A stretch of DNA of 64,000 nucleotides from Oryzias latipes (Eukaryota > Chordata > Actinopteri > Beloniformes > Adrianichthyidae). Position numbers and translations under genes: made by a program. The stretch covers positions 465,001 to 529,000 of the forward strand of contig NC_019877.2 of NCBI RefSeq assembly GCF_002234675.1, in the 5' to 3' direction. The notes under the pieces are model-generated. The model had not been told where the DNA came from. It did not search any database and worked only from the letters and a program-made list of their open reading frames with translations. Within the stretch, counting starts at the first letter, position 1, and each line of letters begins with the position of its first letter. Below are positions 1 through 11,911 of the stretch, one piece after another.

Positions 1-35
1 TGACCGCATCAATCCACTGATACAGATCGATCAGG

Positions 36-3000
36 ATGTCCTTCCCGCCCAAGAAGAGCAGCTCCCGCCCCGCGGTAAGTCGAACCGGACCGGGACTGGG
101 AGGAGCGGCCGCGTGCCGGGATGCTGCAGCTCCGCCCGTCCGTCTGCCGCCTCGCCGGAAACGGGCCGAACCGATCCGTGCAGGGCGGCAGCTGCGCGGG
201 TCTGAGGGGGAAAGAAGGTTCTGCAGGGGTGATCCGGTCCACTGCGTGCTGCGTTCAGGGACGCTCAGTCAGCGGAATCTGGGTCAGCCGCGGATCAGGT
301 GGAGCCGGCAGAACTTCAGAGTACCCGAACCGAACCTTCACCTCAGTGTCTGAGTCAGACTTCGGTGTCGAACCGAATCCCGTTTTAGTCCAGTTCCAAA
401 GATGGAGGTTAAACCGATTCAATAAAAACAGAATCCAACTTTATTCAGAGGTTCTCATACATACCCGTCCAGAACCGCTCCAGAACTGGTCTGAAGTTTA
501 ATCAGTGATAATAATCAATGTGTTTGATTTTAAACCTGCAACCATAATTCTGGATCAGCTGATCCGGATCCGCTGCTGTCAGAACTGCAGACTGGTCCTG
601 GGGCGTGTCAGTTTGGAGGAACCTAGCATCCTCTGCTCCTGTAGCAACACCAGAACCAGGCCTGGTTCTGACTGCGGTACCGAGAGCTTAAACACGATAC
701 AGGGGAAAAAATCAGGATAAAGTGACTATAGTTGAAACATTTGCTGCTCAGCAGGTCAGAAGCTCTTTGACTTCACGTGAACTGGGTTTTTGGAGCATCT
801 GGTTCTGGTCCACTGAACTGGACCTCTACTGCATTCATCAGAGCAGCTGATGCAGAGAACCAGAACCCTGCAGGGTTCTCCTCCACCTCCACAGCCTTTG
901 AGCGGGTTCTGCTCCTGATTGACCCAGAATCCTCCGTCTGTTTCCAGGGCGACCGTCTGATCATCAAGGGAGGGAAGATCGTCAACGACGACCAGTCGTT
1001 CTACGCCGACGTCTTCGTGGAGGACGGGACCATCAAGTAGGCGTGGCCTCCTGCCGTCATCGGGGCGTCGGCTGGAGTGTCTGAGCTTCTCTTTGTGCCT
1101 CGCAGGCAGATCGGGGAGAATCTGATCGTCCCGCCTGGCGTGAAGACGGTGGACGCCTACGGTCAGCTGGTCATCCCCGGAGGAATCGACGCCAACACCA
1201 ACCTGCACACCCCGCAGAAGGGGATGAGCCCGGTGGACGGCTTCTACCAGGGAACCAGGGCGGCGCTCTCCGGAGGAACCACCACCATCAGTGAGTGGTC
1301 ATCCGCCCGTCGCCACGCGTCCGCGTGACGGCGGGATCGCTGACCAGCGCTCGTCTCCGCAGTGGACCACGTGCTGGTGGAGCCGGGAAGCAGCTTACTG
1401 GCTGTGTTCGATCAGATGAAGGAGACGGCGGAGCAGACGGCGTGCTGCGACTTCTCCCTGCACCTGGACATCGCCCGCTGGCACGACGGGCTCTCCGAGG
1501 AGCTGGAGACGCTGGTCAAAGACAAAGGTTCCCTCCTGTCGCACAGAACCGGACTCCAGCTCAGACGGCCTGCAGTCAGAGTTTCACTGATTTTAGGAAG
1601 ATGACAGACGAGACGAGGATCTGCTGCTCAGAAATGCTGCCGTCCAAAAATCACCTCCCAACCGACTTTCTCACCTTCAGGTCAAAGCGCAGGCGTGTCG
1701 CACGGATTTGACATGATGTAACCCCTTCAAATCCTGCACACTGCACGAGGAGCCGTCAGTCCTGTTCACGTGACACGTGCACGCTCCTCGCTGCAGCCAA
1801 TCAGTGTGTAGTTTGTGTGGACGTCCACTTACCTGCACACCCTATACGTGCAGCATTATGCGGTCAGTAGGGAGCCGGTCCTCCCAAACGACTACAGCGT
1901 GGCGTAAGGACGCCGTAGCACAGCATCACCTGTACGTCATACATGTGGAACTACCATAATCATTATGCACACCTAATGATGCGCTTAAAACACACACGAC
2001 AATGGTACGATCCATCTCCATGACGTCCCTTAAGGTGGTCACGTGCAGCTGTGCCCCCCTGAAGATGCAGCCGCTCCGGTCTCCTCTGCAGACCCAGACA
2101 ACCCAAAAACACCCAGAACCCGTGCAGGGCGACCCGCCACACACATGCACGGGACGCAGGCCTTACATACCACCAGCATCCCATAAAAGTAGAAAAATTG
2201 CATTTCCTGTAGAAATGAAAGTATGAAAACTGAACTGGAAAAGTCCAGAACCTCTAGTTTGATGTCAAACGTCCAGAAATCTTAAAGAAACCTGAAATCA
2301 ACAGAGAAATAAAAGCTCTGAACATCTAACTCTGATGACCTGGTTGCCGGGTAGATTACTCAGTTTTAAATCACACTTCGTTTTCTGGACGTGCACACAG
2401 AGATCAAAGAGACGAGTTTATCCTTGTTTTTATTGAGTTTCCCGCCAAAGCAAACGTCTGATTGCTGTCACTGTCTGTCATGAGGAGTCATGACGTTTGA
2501 AGCTGCTTCAGCTCCAGAAAAACGGATTCAAACCCGCGGGAAGCTCCGGGTGAGCGTACTGACTGCTGCTCTTCGTTCCAGGTGTGAACTCCTTCCTCTT
2601 CTTCATGGCCTACAAGGACAAATACCAGAGCTCCGACTCTCAGGTTGGTTGTGTTCATGCTGTTTGTTGTAGCTGTAGCTGGAGTTTCATCTCGTCTGGT
2701 TCCTGTTTTGCAGCTCTATGAGGCGTTCGGGGTCCTTCGGGATCTTGGTGCCATTGCACAGGTCCATGCGGAAAACGGTGACATCATTGATGAGGTAATG
2801 CAGACTGACCAATCCAACAGAGGCTTGGACACGCAAGGACTCCGGTTTTGGTGGCGGACTTGCGTTCTCTGGTTCCTCCATCTGCTCCTCTCATGTTTCA
2901 GGAGCAGAGGAAAGTCCTCAGTCTTGGTATCACCGGTCCGGAAGGACACGCCTTGTCTCATCCTGAAGAGGTACAGACCTGAAGGGCGGTCTTGTTGTGG

Positions 3001-5002
3001 AGCGGTCTTCACGTTGCCAAAGCTGTGTTTGATGTGTGTTTCAGGTGGAGACTGAGGCCGTGTACCGCGCCATCACTGTCGCCAAACAGGCCAACTGTCC
3101 GCTCTACATCACCAAGGTGATGAGCAAATCCGCCGCCGACGTGATCGCCAAGGCCAGGAAAAAAGGTGACACCCCTCTCTTCCTCGTCTTCTACCCCAAT
3201 GAGAAGGCCCCTGAAGATGATGGTTCCTGTCCACAGGTATGGTTGTGTACGGGGAGCCAATCACGGCCAGTCTTGCTACAGACGGCTCCCATTATTGGTC
3301 CAAGGACTGGGCCACGGCGGCCGCCCTCGTCATGAGCCCGCCCCTTAATCCGGACCCTTCAACCCCGCAGTATCTGACCTCCCTGCTGGCCTGGTGAGTC
3401 TTTGCGCCTCCTTCAGCCGCTCCCAGCAGAGTCTGACTGCTGGCTGTCCGCCTTGCAGCGGAGACCTCCAGGTGACCTCCAGCGCTCAGGCCAGCTTCTC
3501 CACGGCGCAGAAGGCCGTCGGCAAGGACGACTTCACCCTGATCCCTGAAGGAACCAACGGCATTGAGGAGAGGATGGCGGTGGTTTGGGACAGAGCGGTG
3601 GTAGGTCCTCATTGACGGTGTGAACGGAGCGCCTTCAGGCTGCAGTGACAGAGCCACAAAAACAACGGAACATTCATTCTGTCTGTTTGTCTTTTCAGTT
3701 TTCTGGGAAAATGGACGAGAACGAGTTTGTGGCCGTGACGAGCACCAATGCTGCAAAGCTCTTCAACATGTACCCTCGCAAAGGTACCGGCTGGGGGTCC
3801 CGGTGGACTGAAGCAGCCTCTGCTTTTACTTCTGTGAACTCGTGCTTGTGAGGGTTTGGTGGAACGCCGTCCTCAGACGTCTGTCCTGTGCCTTTAGGAC
3901 GCATCGCTGTAGGATCCGATGCCGATATCGTCGTCTGGAACCCGAAGGAGACGCGAACCGTTTCTGCAAAGACTCACAACCTGGTAAGACGTCTGCTGCA
4001 CAAAAGAATAGTGAGGACCGACGTTTAAAACCTCAACGAACTTTTCTTAGCTAAAGCAAAAGACACTTGGAATTTTTTTCGCTATTTTGTGTTAGACAAT
4101 AGAAATTCAATACATTTAGGAGAAAATAATCACTGGGATCCGGTTCATCATGGGTAACAAAGTGGTCCTCTCCAACCATCCCTCGTCCTCCATGGGGCAT
4201 TAATTGTTGAAAGGGCAACATTTGGTGCTTCCGTGTGTCAGTTTGGACCACACATCAAGTGTATTTGACTAAAGTTTCACACGGTCTTCTACATCCGAGT
4301 GGTGGAGAATCTCAGCAGTTGATTAAAGAGCAGAGCGGATCTGAGGTCCCCTTCCAGCTGCTCCTGGTCTGATCTCTGTCCACAGACTCTGGAGGTCAAC
4401 ATCCTGGAGGGTTTGGAGTTTCGAGGAGTTCCGGCAGTGGTGATCAGCGGCGGACGCGTGGTTCTGGAAAACGGTCAGCTGAACGTGACTGAAGGTTCTG
4501 GACGCTTTGTTCCAAGAAAGGCTTTCCCTGACGCCGTCTACAAGAGGATCAAGGCCCGCAGTAAGGTACGCTGTAGGCAGAACGGCTGACAACCCTCAGG
4601 CTGGGTCCTCCCATCCGCTGGTGCTTCTGTTTCTCCGTGATCACTCTCCTCCTCATCAGATGGCGGAGACCCGCGGCGTCCCCCGCGGAAGCTACGATGG
4701 TCCAGTCCATGATGTCACCAGCATGATGAAATCTGTACCCCCAACTCCAACCAGCAGGGGGCCTCCCTGTCCTAAGACCCAGGCAGGCCTCCGAAACCTC
4801 CACCAGTCCGGATTCACCCTGGCAGGTACGGCGTCTGCCGGTTTAGATCCACCCATCGCCGTGACGTTTGCCTTTGATCGTCCACGTTCTCCTCTTCTGA
4901 TTATGCCCAGGATCTCAGATTGACGACCACATACCGCGCCGCTCCGCTCAGAGGATCGTGGCGCCCCCTGGAGGACGATCCAACATTACATCATTATCTT
5001 AA
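36..5002 (+). CDS. dpysl4: Dihydropyrimidinase-like 4 (CRMP3), complete, 15 coding exons
   Basis: Collapsin response mediator protein: a cytosolic, tubulin-associated, dihydropyrimidinase-fold protein of neurons without hydantoinase activity. Exons: 36-74, 948-1036, 1106-1290, 1363-1527, 2582-2643, 2714-2794, 2902-2970, 3045-3165, 3237-3393, 3459-3600, 3699-3783, 3898-3983, 4386-4565, 4660-4825, 4911-5002. They total 1,719 nt, or 572 codons plus stop, the usual family length. All introns are GT-AG. Recognisable blocks include [26 protein letters not shown] and FVPRKAFPD. The tail [20 protein letters not shown] followed by GRSNITSLS is closest to DPYSL4 (DPYSL2/CRMP1 have AQIDDN and end in SLG). 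The chosen ATG is 35 bases into the window and starts MSFPPKK, like family MSFQGKK. The 171-nt penultimate-region exon of vertebrate paralogues is split here (85+86). Paralogue choice rests on the tail and chr10 synteny. The promoter lies outside the window. Confidence 0.93.
1528..2581 (+). other. dpysl4 intron 4, no gene seen
   Basis: This is the longest intron of dpysl4, about 1.05 kb. The donor is AAAG|GTTCCC, weak beyond the GT, and the acceptor is TTCCAG. I see no exon, RNA gene or recognised repeat in it. Short open frames here lack coding character. Confidence 0.6.
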
Positions 5003-8000
5003 AATGGGAAAAACGAAATCGTCTCAGTCCGACGACCACTTTCTGATCGACGAGTTCTTCATCCTGGTCCTTCATTCACTTTAGTCTTAATTTCCCATCA
5101 TCCTTCAGAGGTCTGTACTCGTTTCTGTCCTCCAGCTGACACCTCCTAACAGGAGAGTTCTGGCTCCCTCTCTGAAGCGGCAGCTCATCTGAAGGGAAGG
5201 AGCCCTCAAAACCCGCTTCTAATCCCAAACGATAACGTGTTCTGCAGTCGGACAGCATCGGTCACTAACATCTACAACTGTGTGGAGCCAAACATACAGA
5301 ACCAGAAGAACCCCTTAGAGATTTACGATGTCCGGCTGTAGGAACATCCGTACAGATTCAAACCCACGAACACAGCAATTCTAGTGTTCTTGCGTCTGGT
5401 TCTTTTATTCTAATGTCATCACGCGATGTTCACGCCGAGCTCTGCAAGGCGCGTTCCACTTCCATTGAAATACCGAAGTAAACGCGCGTATATTTAAAAC
5501 TCACGTGTCGCTGCGCAGGTCTTTAAGAGCGTTTTCAGGCTCCTCCTACAAAACGCATGGCCATGGACATGGCAGAAAACTCGGATTGGACAGTGACGTA
5601 CCGTTTGAAAATTGATCAATTGATGAGTAACTGCGGTTTGTGCCGGACCAGAATTCCACGACTTTCACCCTCCTCCCTCCCGTTGTTGCCACGTCAACCA
5701 TTTGCCTTTGATACGCTCCCATCATGTCGTTTCATAGCAGACAAGCACAAACTCAGCTTCTGAACGGAGATGTGCTGATCCGAAGGTTCTGTTGGTGTTC
5801 ATGGTAGAACCCTTTCTTTTAAAGGTTGACTCTGAATGTTATGAATGTTTTCTGGAATGCATCAACGTCTGACCCTGAAGCTTCATCCTTCTTCACCTGC
5901 TAATCTCTACAGACCATAGTCTTCACTTCCTTAGATTCTCTAACAGTAGCAGAGCTGTAGGCCGGTCGTGTAGCACCAGTACACCCCCCATACTGGCTTT
6001 ACTGGGTACTTTTGAACTGCTGCTGTTTTTTTTCTGGATATTTTCAGCTGTTTTTAGATCAAATGTGCTCTTAGTTCCAGAATTCTGCTGAATTTCACTC
6101 CGATTCGATCGTCCTTAGACCTTATGTCCTCTGACGGTGAATGGTGCTAACAGATAGACGGACCTATCAAAGCCTCTTATGCAGCGGTTTGACTCCGCCC
6201 CCAGAGGTGTGCTACATCAAGCTGCCGTCTGCTCTTATCATGCTAACATGCTGCGGGTCACTGCACATCCTCAGTGGTGTGCTGGCCAACGCGGTGAAGG
6301 GCTTTCACTTTTACTGACACGGTGATTCGGTTTAAAGTGCACTAACTGATTCCGACACACTGGGGGCGCTGTTTGGCATCCTTAACCGTCTATGACTGAA
6401 ATCAGGCGGTAACCACCAACACAGCCTCCAGCGACGGGATCCGCCCTGTGATGTCACAGCACCATCCCACCGCCAGGCCGAGACTTTTAGTTTTTCAATG
6501 ATTTGTAAAGTATTCATGATCATTTTGTATTTTTTACACTTTTTGTATCCTGCTTGTATAAAGAAACAGTGTTAGCGTCGTCGTTAGCGTCACTGTATCA
6601 AAGATGGGTGTGGCGAAGAAGACGCCGCCTGGAGGTGCAGTTCCCCACATGACCACTAGTTGCACCATGTAGTTACTGAAAACAGTGGCGTGACCATTTG
6701 ACTGTGGCGTGTTTAAGCTGAACTAGCGTGTCTAAAGGTTAAGGAGGGGGCGTGGCTTCCTATGTAAATTCATAATGCGGCAGATATGGATAAATGTTAG
6801 CGGATGACTTTTGATTTGCCTTAAATGTAAATTTCAACTGAAATTTAAAGAGAAAAGAGAAGCGGCTAACTTTCACGTTTGCAAATGCGTAACACCCACT
6901 ATTGTGTGGAGCTCATGGAGTTTCTCTTTGCACTCCGCTTTGCAGAAATAATTTAGAATCTCTCTAAACTAAAATGTTGTAGATTTTTTTTAAACATTTT
7001 GATAAAAATTATGGTTTTAAATGTATAATTGTTGAGCTGGGTGTTGTTTAAACCAAAGCAACACATTCGGCATCTGTTTCTGTTTTGAATCTCTTTACAG
7101 TCGGCTTCACTAAGCTGTGACCCCCCCCACACACACACACACACTAGTATTAACCCTTTGGCCTCCCCAGCAAAAATGAGCCTCTGAAGAGTCAAAAGAC
7201 TCTGAACTGAAACGGCGGATTGGTCCTCAGTTCTTTGGTCGCCGTGACAACGTCCATCTTTGGTACCGTCAGCGGGTGTTGTCGTTCATAGATTGTGGTT
7301 TTTGGTGTTTGTGCAGCTCACAGCAGCCATGTTAGTGTCTAACTCTGAAGACGAAGGCCGAATAACAGAGGAGGAAAAGGTCACTGAAGGTCACGTCGTC
7401 TTTTTCTCACATCTAGACTAATTCCACTCTAGCGGGTTAGCTCGGCTTAGCGCGGGTTAACTGTGTTAGCATTGGTAGAATTAACTCAGGTTATCTATTA
7501 GAGTTTAGCCCAACTCAGTTTCCAGTTAGCTTGTCCACTGCATCGGAATGGAACCGACATCTCTTGATGGTGGAGTTAGCTGGCGGGTTCACCAACATGG
7601 CGGCTGCGTTCTGATCCGTTTCTGGTCGTGTCTCCGTCCTCTCAGATGCATTGAAACCTTGAACTGAAGAAAAAGAAAAAAAAAAGTCCTGCGTGCACGG
7701 TGACCACGCACTCACCCACGTGGAGGAGCATGGGGTGGGTTTCCATGGTAACCGTTGTTCCTGTGGTGAGAGTTGCATGAATAAAGTGAAGAGAAAAACA
7801 ACAGAGTGAGACGTCTGTTCTTCCTAAACCACAGAAAAACAGCCTGATGATCTTCATCTTCATCTTCAAACAGATCACTTAGCAAAAAGTGCTACACTAA
7901 AAGTTTATTTATTACGTATACTTGAGTATAAGTATAGTACACCTCCATGTATGTGTCGTGTAGGACGAATACTAACTGAATACTTCTTTATACTAAATTG

Positions 8001-8642
8001 GAAGATTTAAGGTTTACAATATAGTGAATAAAAAGTAATCTGTCTCACTTTCAGCATGGACAAAGTATACTTGTAGTACTACTTTTTGTTGAGGCGTGAC
8101 TTGAACTTTTTTTATCTACTTCTATCAACTACAGTCTTTAAATAATCACAATGGCCGGTGTGTTGGCATTAGGGGTACTTGAGATGTTTTTGGGGCTGCT
8201 CCAGCTTCCACTCCTGCTTTGTTCTGTAGGGGTTCAGGAGGAAGGCTTCACCTTCATCTTCTTCATCCTTGTTTACATCTTCTGGATCTTTACTGCTCAG
8301 AATTCATGCAACAGATGTGATTTATTCATCTTTAGTTTGTCCAAAACCTTCACTATAACCAAAGCTTTTATTTTACAGGAAACTAACAGGTGAGGCTTTT
8401 ATTGTGAAGGTAATAAAGGTGAAAGCGCGGAGGGATATCTTCAGACGATCCAAACCGGAACCTGCTGGACCACCGGGCGTCTTTTGCTATAATTCTTTTG
8501 ATTTATTGACGTAAACGATGGCGGAGGTGAGGTCTCCTGGACCGGTTCTGTTCGGCTGCTGAAGGGCGGGAAGCTCGGAGTTCACCTGAACCCGGAACTC
8601 CGGCACGTAAATCACTCCCGGCTCTTCGTTGTAGCAGCCGGC
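5003..8642. other. dpysl4 3'UTR plus intergenic DNA up to minpp1; no further gene seen
   Basis: This 3.6-kb stretch follows the dpysl4 stop. Its first part must be 3'UTR, but the end cannot be fixed: AATAAA-type hexamers occur near 7770 and 8028 and ATAAA-like variants earlier. It contains a C run joined to a short CA repeat at about 7121-7144. Open frames are short, low in coding character and unlike any family I know. The last few hundred bases contain the minpp1 promoter. Confidence 0.5.
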
Positions 8643-10958
8643 ATGTTCCGCGTGTCTGCGCCTGGGCAGCGGCGTCTGTTGGCGGGTCTGAGCCTGGTCC
8701 TGGCCCGTCTGTGCTGCTGCTCTGCGGCGGCTGCCAACGTCCCGAACATCGCCGTCTACTTCGGAACCAAGACCCGCTACGAGGAGGTGAACCGGCACCT
8801 CCTGCGCGACGTTCTGGCGGTAAACGCGTCCGTCCTGAAGCCCCCGCCGACCGAGCGCTGCTCTCCGGTCCATCTGACCGCCGTCATACGGCACGGCAGC
8901 CGGTACCCGACCGTGAAGAACGTCCGCAGGATCAACAGGCTGAGCGAACTGGTCCGGACCGAGGCTTCCCGAGCCCCGGGCGGCTGGCTGCTGGACCTCC
9001 AGAGCCGCTGGGAGACGTGGTACACCGAGGACATGGATGGTGAGACTCCGCAGTGGTGAATCTAGTCCCTCAGGTCAGAGGTTTCTATTGAAACTCAAAT
9101 GATTCTTTTACTAAACCAGAGAAACGTTTACAAAAACGGAACATTTATACATTTTAACCGAGTTATATTTCTGAATCAAATCCTTTTAATTTTCAATGTT
9201 GTTCCTATTTAACGTTTTACTTCTGATAGGAAACCGTTTATGGTCTCCGGATGTTCACGCGGATGATCAGGTCTGCCTCAGGTGATGATGTGATGATGAT
9301 GGCTGACTCCTCCTACTCCCCAGGTCAGCTGGTGACGAAGGGCAGGGAGGAGCTCCAGCAGCTGGCGCGGCGTCTGGCCTCCTTGTTTCCGTCTCTGCTG
9401 TCGGAGGAGAACGTGAGGAAGAGGAGGGTGAGCTTCGTGAGCAGCTCCAAGCATCGCTGTGTGAGCAGCGTGGAGGCGTTTCAGGAGGGGCTGTGGCAGC
9501 ACTGGGGTCCCAGCGGTGAGGCCGAGGGGCATTCTGGGAGATGCAGTTAGCGTGTCGGGCCGTTCCTCTGACGTTTGACGTGTTGGTAGGTGAGACTCCG
9601 GCCTACAGCCACCGGGTGGAGGACGAGCTGATGCGCTTCTTTGAGCGTTGCCGTGGTTTCGTGGAGGGTGTGGAGAACAACCGGACGGCGCTGCTGGAGG
9701 TGGAGAAGTTCAAACACGGGGAGCAGATGGAGGCCGTGAGGAGGAGGATTGCCGAGATGTTGGGACTCCCGTTCCATCGACTCACACCAGGTCAGACTAC
9801 AACTCCCAGCATGCATTTCTGAGCAGACGCAGGCGTGTCAGAGCGTGGTGCTTTTACCTCTGGTACTGAGTTTTTGTCATTGTGGCGTCTGCAGACCTGC
9901 TGGAGGCGGCCTTCTTCTTGTGCTCGTACGAGCTGTCCATCAAGTCCCTCCACTCGCCGTGGTGCTTCCTGTTCAGCGAGACTGACGCCAAGGTGCGTTC
10001 ACCTTCTCTGGCCCTGCTGGGGAGGTCGCGACCTTTCTCCTTTTTAAAAATCAGCCTAGAAATTTTTGCAAATGAAAAGAAAAAGCTAAAACATAATCTC
10101 TGGAAACATTTGATCGAATAAGAGGAATTGGTTCATCTCGACATCATCAGTCGCAGAAAAGTGAGACGTCAGCGGTTCTGGTCCTCCTGCAGGTTCTGGA
10201 GTACAAGTCGGACCTGAAGCAGTACTGGAAGCGCTCTCACGGTCACGCCATCAGCAGCCTGGCCAGCTGTCCTCTCTTCCACCATGTCTTCAGGACGCTG
10301 GACAAGGCGGGCCGTCCTCGCAGGTGGGCCTGAGGTCCTCCAGGTGGGCCTGAGGTCCTCCAGGTGGGCCTGAGGTCCTCCAGGTGGGTCCGAGTCCCTC
10401 CAGGTGGGTCTGAGGTCAGAATGAGTCTCTGTTGGTGTTCTCAGGTCCACAGAAGCGGCTCCAGAACCGGCCTCCATCCTGGTGGGACACGCCGAGACGC
10501 TGCTTCCCCTTCTTTCTCTGCTGGGGTTGTATAAGGACGAGACTCCGCCCACTGCCAGCAACTACCAATCACAGCATGGTAAGCGGAACGACGGTTACAG
10601 GAGTGTCCGTGATGAAGAATTGAAATCTGATCCAGGCTCAGCAGAATCTGCTGGAGCTTTCTGGATCAGAACCTGGGAATCCTCACTGACCCGCCCTGTT
10701 TTCACAGGCAGAACCTTCCGGACCAGCCGCATCGTCCCGTACGCCGCCAACCTGCTCTTCGTTCTTTACGACTGCCAGCGCGGGCCGCGCCTGCAGATGC
10801 TGCTGAACGAGACGCCGCTGAGGTTCCCCGACCTGCCGGAGGACGCGCCGCTGTACCGCGACGTCCGGGCCGCCTACCGCCACCTGCTGGACGGCTGCGA
10901 CTTTCACACGGAGTGCGAGGGGAGAGCCGGCGGGCGCGGGCCCAGCACCGAGCTCTGA
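8643..10958 (+). CDS. minpp1: Multiple inositol polyphosphate phosphatase 1, complete, 7 exons
   Basis: ER-lumen histidine phosphatase that removes phosphates from InsP6, InsP5 and 2,3-bisphosphoglycerate. Exons: 8643-9039, 9324-9515, 9590-9790, 9895-9992, 10193-10323, 10445-10578, 10708-10958. They total 1,404 nt, or 467 residues. Residues 10-31 form a hydrophobic signal peptide. The catalytic RHGSRYPT sits at 83-90 (nucleophile His84). The proton-donor motif HAE, typical of MINPP rather than acid phosphatases with HD, is at 355-357. The protein ends in STEL, a variant of the KDEL-type retrieval signal (human ends SDEL). The ATG is the first in frame before the signal peptide. It is followed convergently by atad1, about 950 bases away. 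The intron after exon 5 begins with a 20-bp tandem repeat that duplicates the splice donor. Confidence 0.95.
10321..10418 (+). repeat. 20-bp tandem repeat carrying five copies of the minpp1 exon 5 splice donor
   Basis: Units start at 10321, 10341, 10361, 10381 and 10401. The first three are identical (CAGGTGGGCCTGAGGTCCTC), the fourth has small changes and the fifth is partial. The first CAG is the end of exon 5 and GTGGGC is its donor, so each unit offers a CAG|GTGGG(C/T) site. Confidence 0.95.
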
Positions 10959-11911
10959 CGCCAAAGAACCTGCTGACCAGGTGTTCAGCTCTGATCAGGC
11001 TCCGCCCCCCACGCTGAAGCAACGCCAACATCTGAGTTCAGCGGCGACTCTCAGGGTGTCATGCTGCTCCGTCCTGAACCGGGCAGGACAGGAAGAACAC
11101 TTTCAAAGTAAAAGCCTTTATCGCAGGGATCAATGTTTGGTGTGAAGGAACCGACGAGCCAAACGGCGCCGTGGTCCTGTGTTCTGCTGACCGACCTTCA
11201 CACCGCGGGTTTGATTTCTGGGTTCATTCTTAGAGCTTTAAGGGTAATTTATTCTTTTATTGTTGGTTTATTCTTTATCCAGGATTCGATGGAACCGCCG
11301 GCTTCTCTCATCAGGGTAACTTTGTGCCAAAATCATTTTCAAATTAAAGCTTTACTTGATTCTTTCCGTTTTGTCAAGTTTCACATTAAAACAAACATTG
11401 GTTTGTTTCCTCCGTCAATAACTGATGATCTTTGCAGAATCAGCGGCTGGCAAACTTGTTTACATGTTTATTTACAGTGTAAACACTGAGTAAAAGATTT
11501 ACACTTTTTACAGAAAACCAAACTTAAATAGGACCAACTCTTCAAAGGTGGAGCTTTTCTCCTTCCAGGGTTTCTGCCTTCAGCTGGATTTGGATCAATT
11601 CTACAGTTTTTAACGTTGACCTGTTTGGATCAGGACTAATCCAGAGTTCTGATGTTCATCCAGTCCACCTCTGGTCAATCCATCAATTTATTGATGAGGC
11701 CGACAGTTTAAGGTGATCTTCAGGGCTGGGGTGTCCCTACTGCAGCGGAGGATCATGGGTAACGGAGGTCTCAGCAGCAGGACGGTCAGTTTGTTCCCCT
11801 GGGGTGAAACGACTTCACAGGAAGTCGTCTTTGCACAAACAGGAAGCAGTGGCACATGCTTGACTTATTTACATCGTGGAGGCGGCGGTGGGCGGAGCTG
11901 GTCATGTGACC
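10959..11911. other. Convergent 3'UTRs of minpp1 (+) and atad1 (-)
   Basis: These 950 bases lie between the two stop codons. Reverse-strand AATAAA hexamers (TTTATT on the plus strand) occur near 11243-11275, 11466 and 11687 and could end atad1. No papss2 coding sequence, which lies here in mammals, was seen. Confidence 0.55.

Noticed and set aside
8-120. Alternative or upstream start for dpysl4
   Set aside because: The ATG at 36 gives the family-typical MSF..KK first exon of 39 nt with a good donor. Sequence before it is too short to test.
8151-8393. 80-codon hydrophobic frame before minpp1
   Set aside because: T-rich sequence makes hydrophobic codons by chance. There is no family match and no splice or promoter context.
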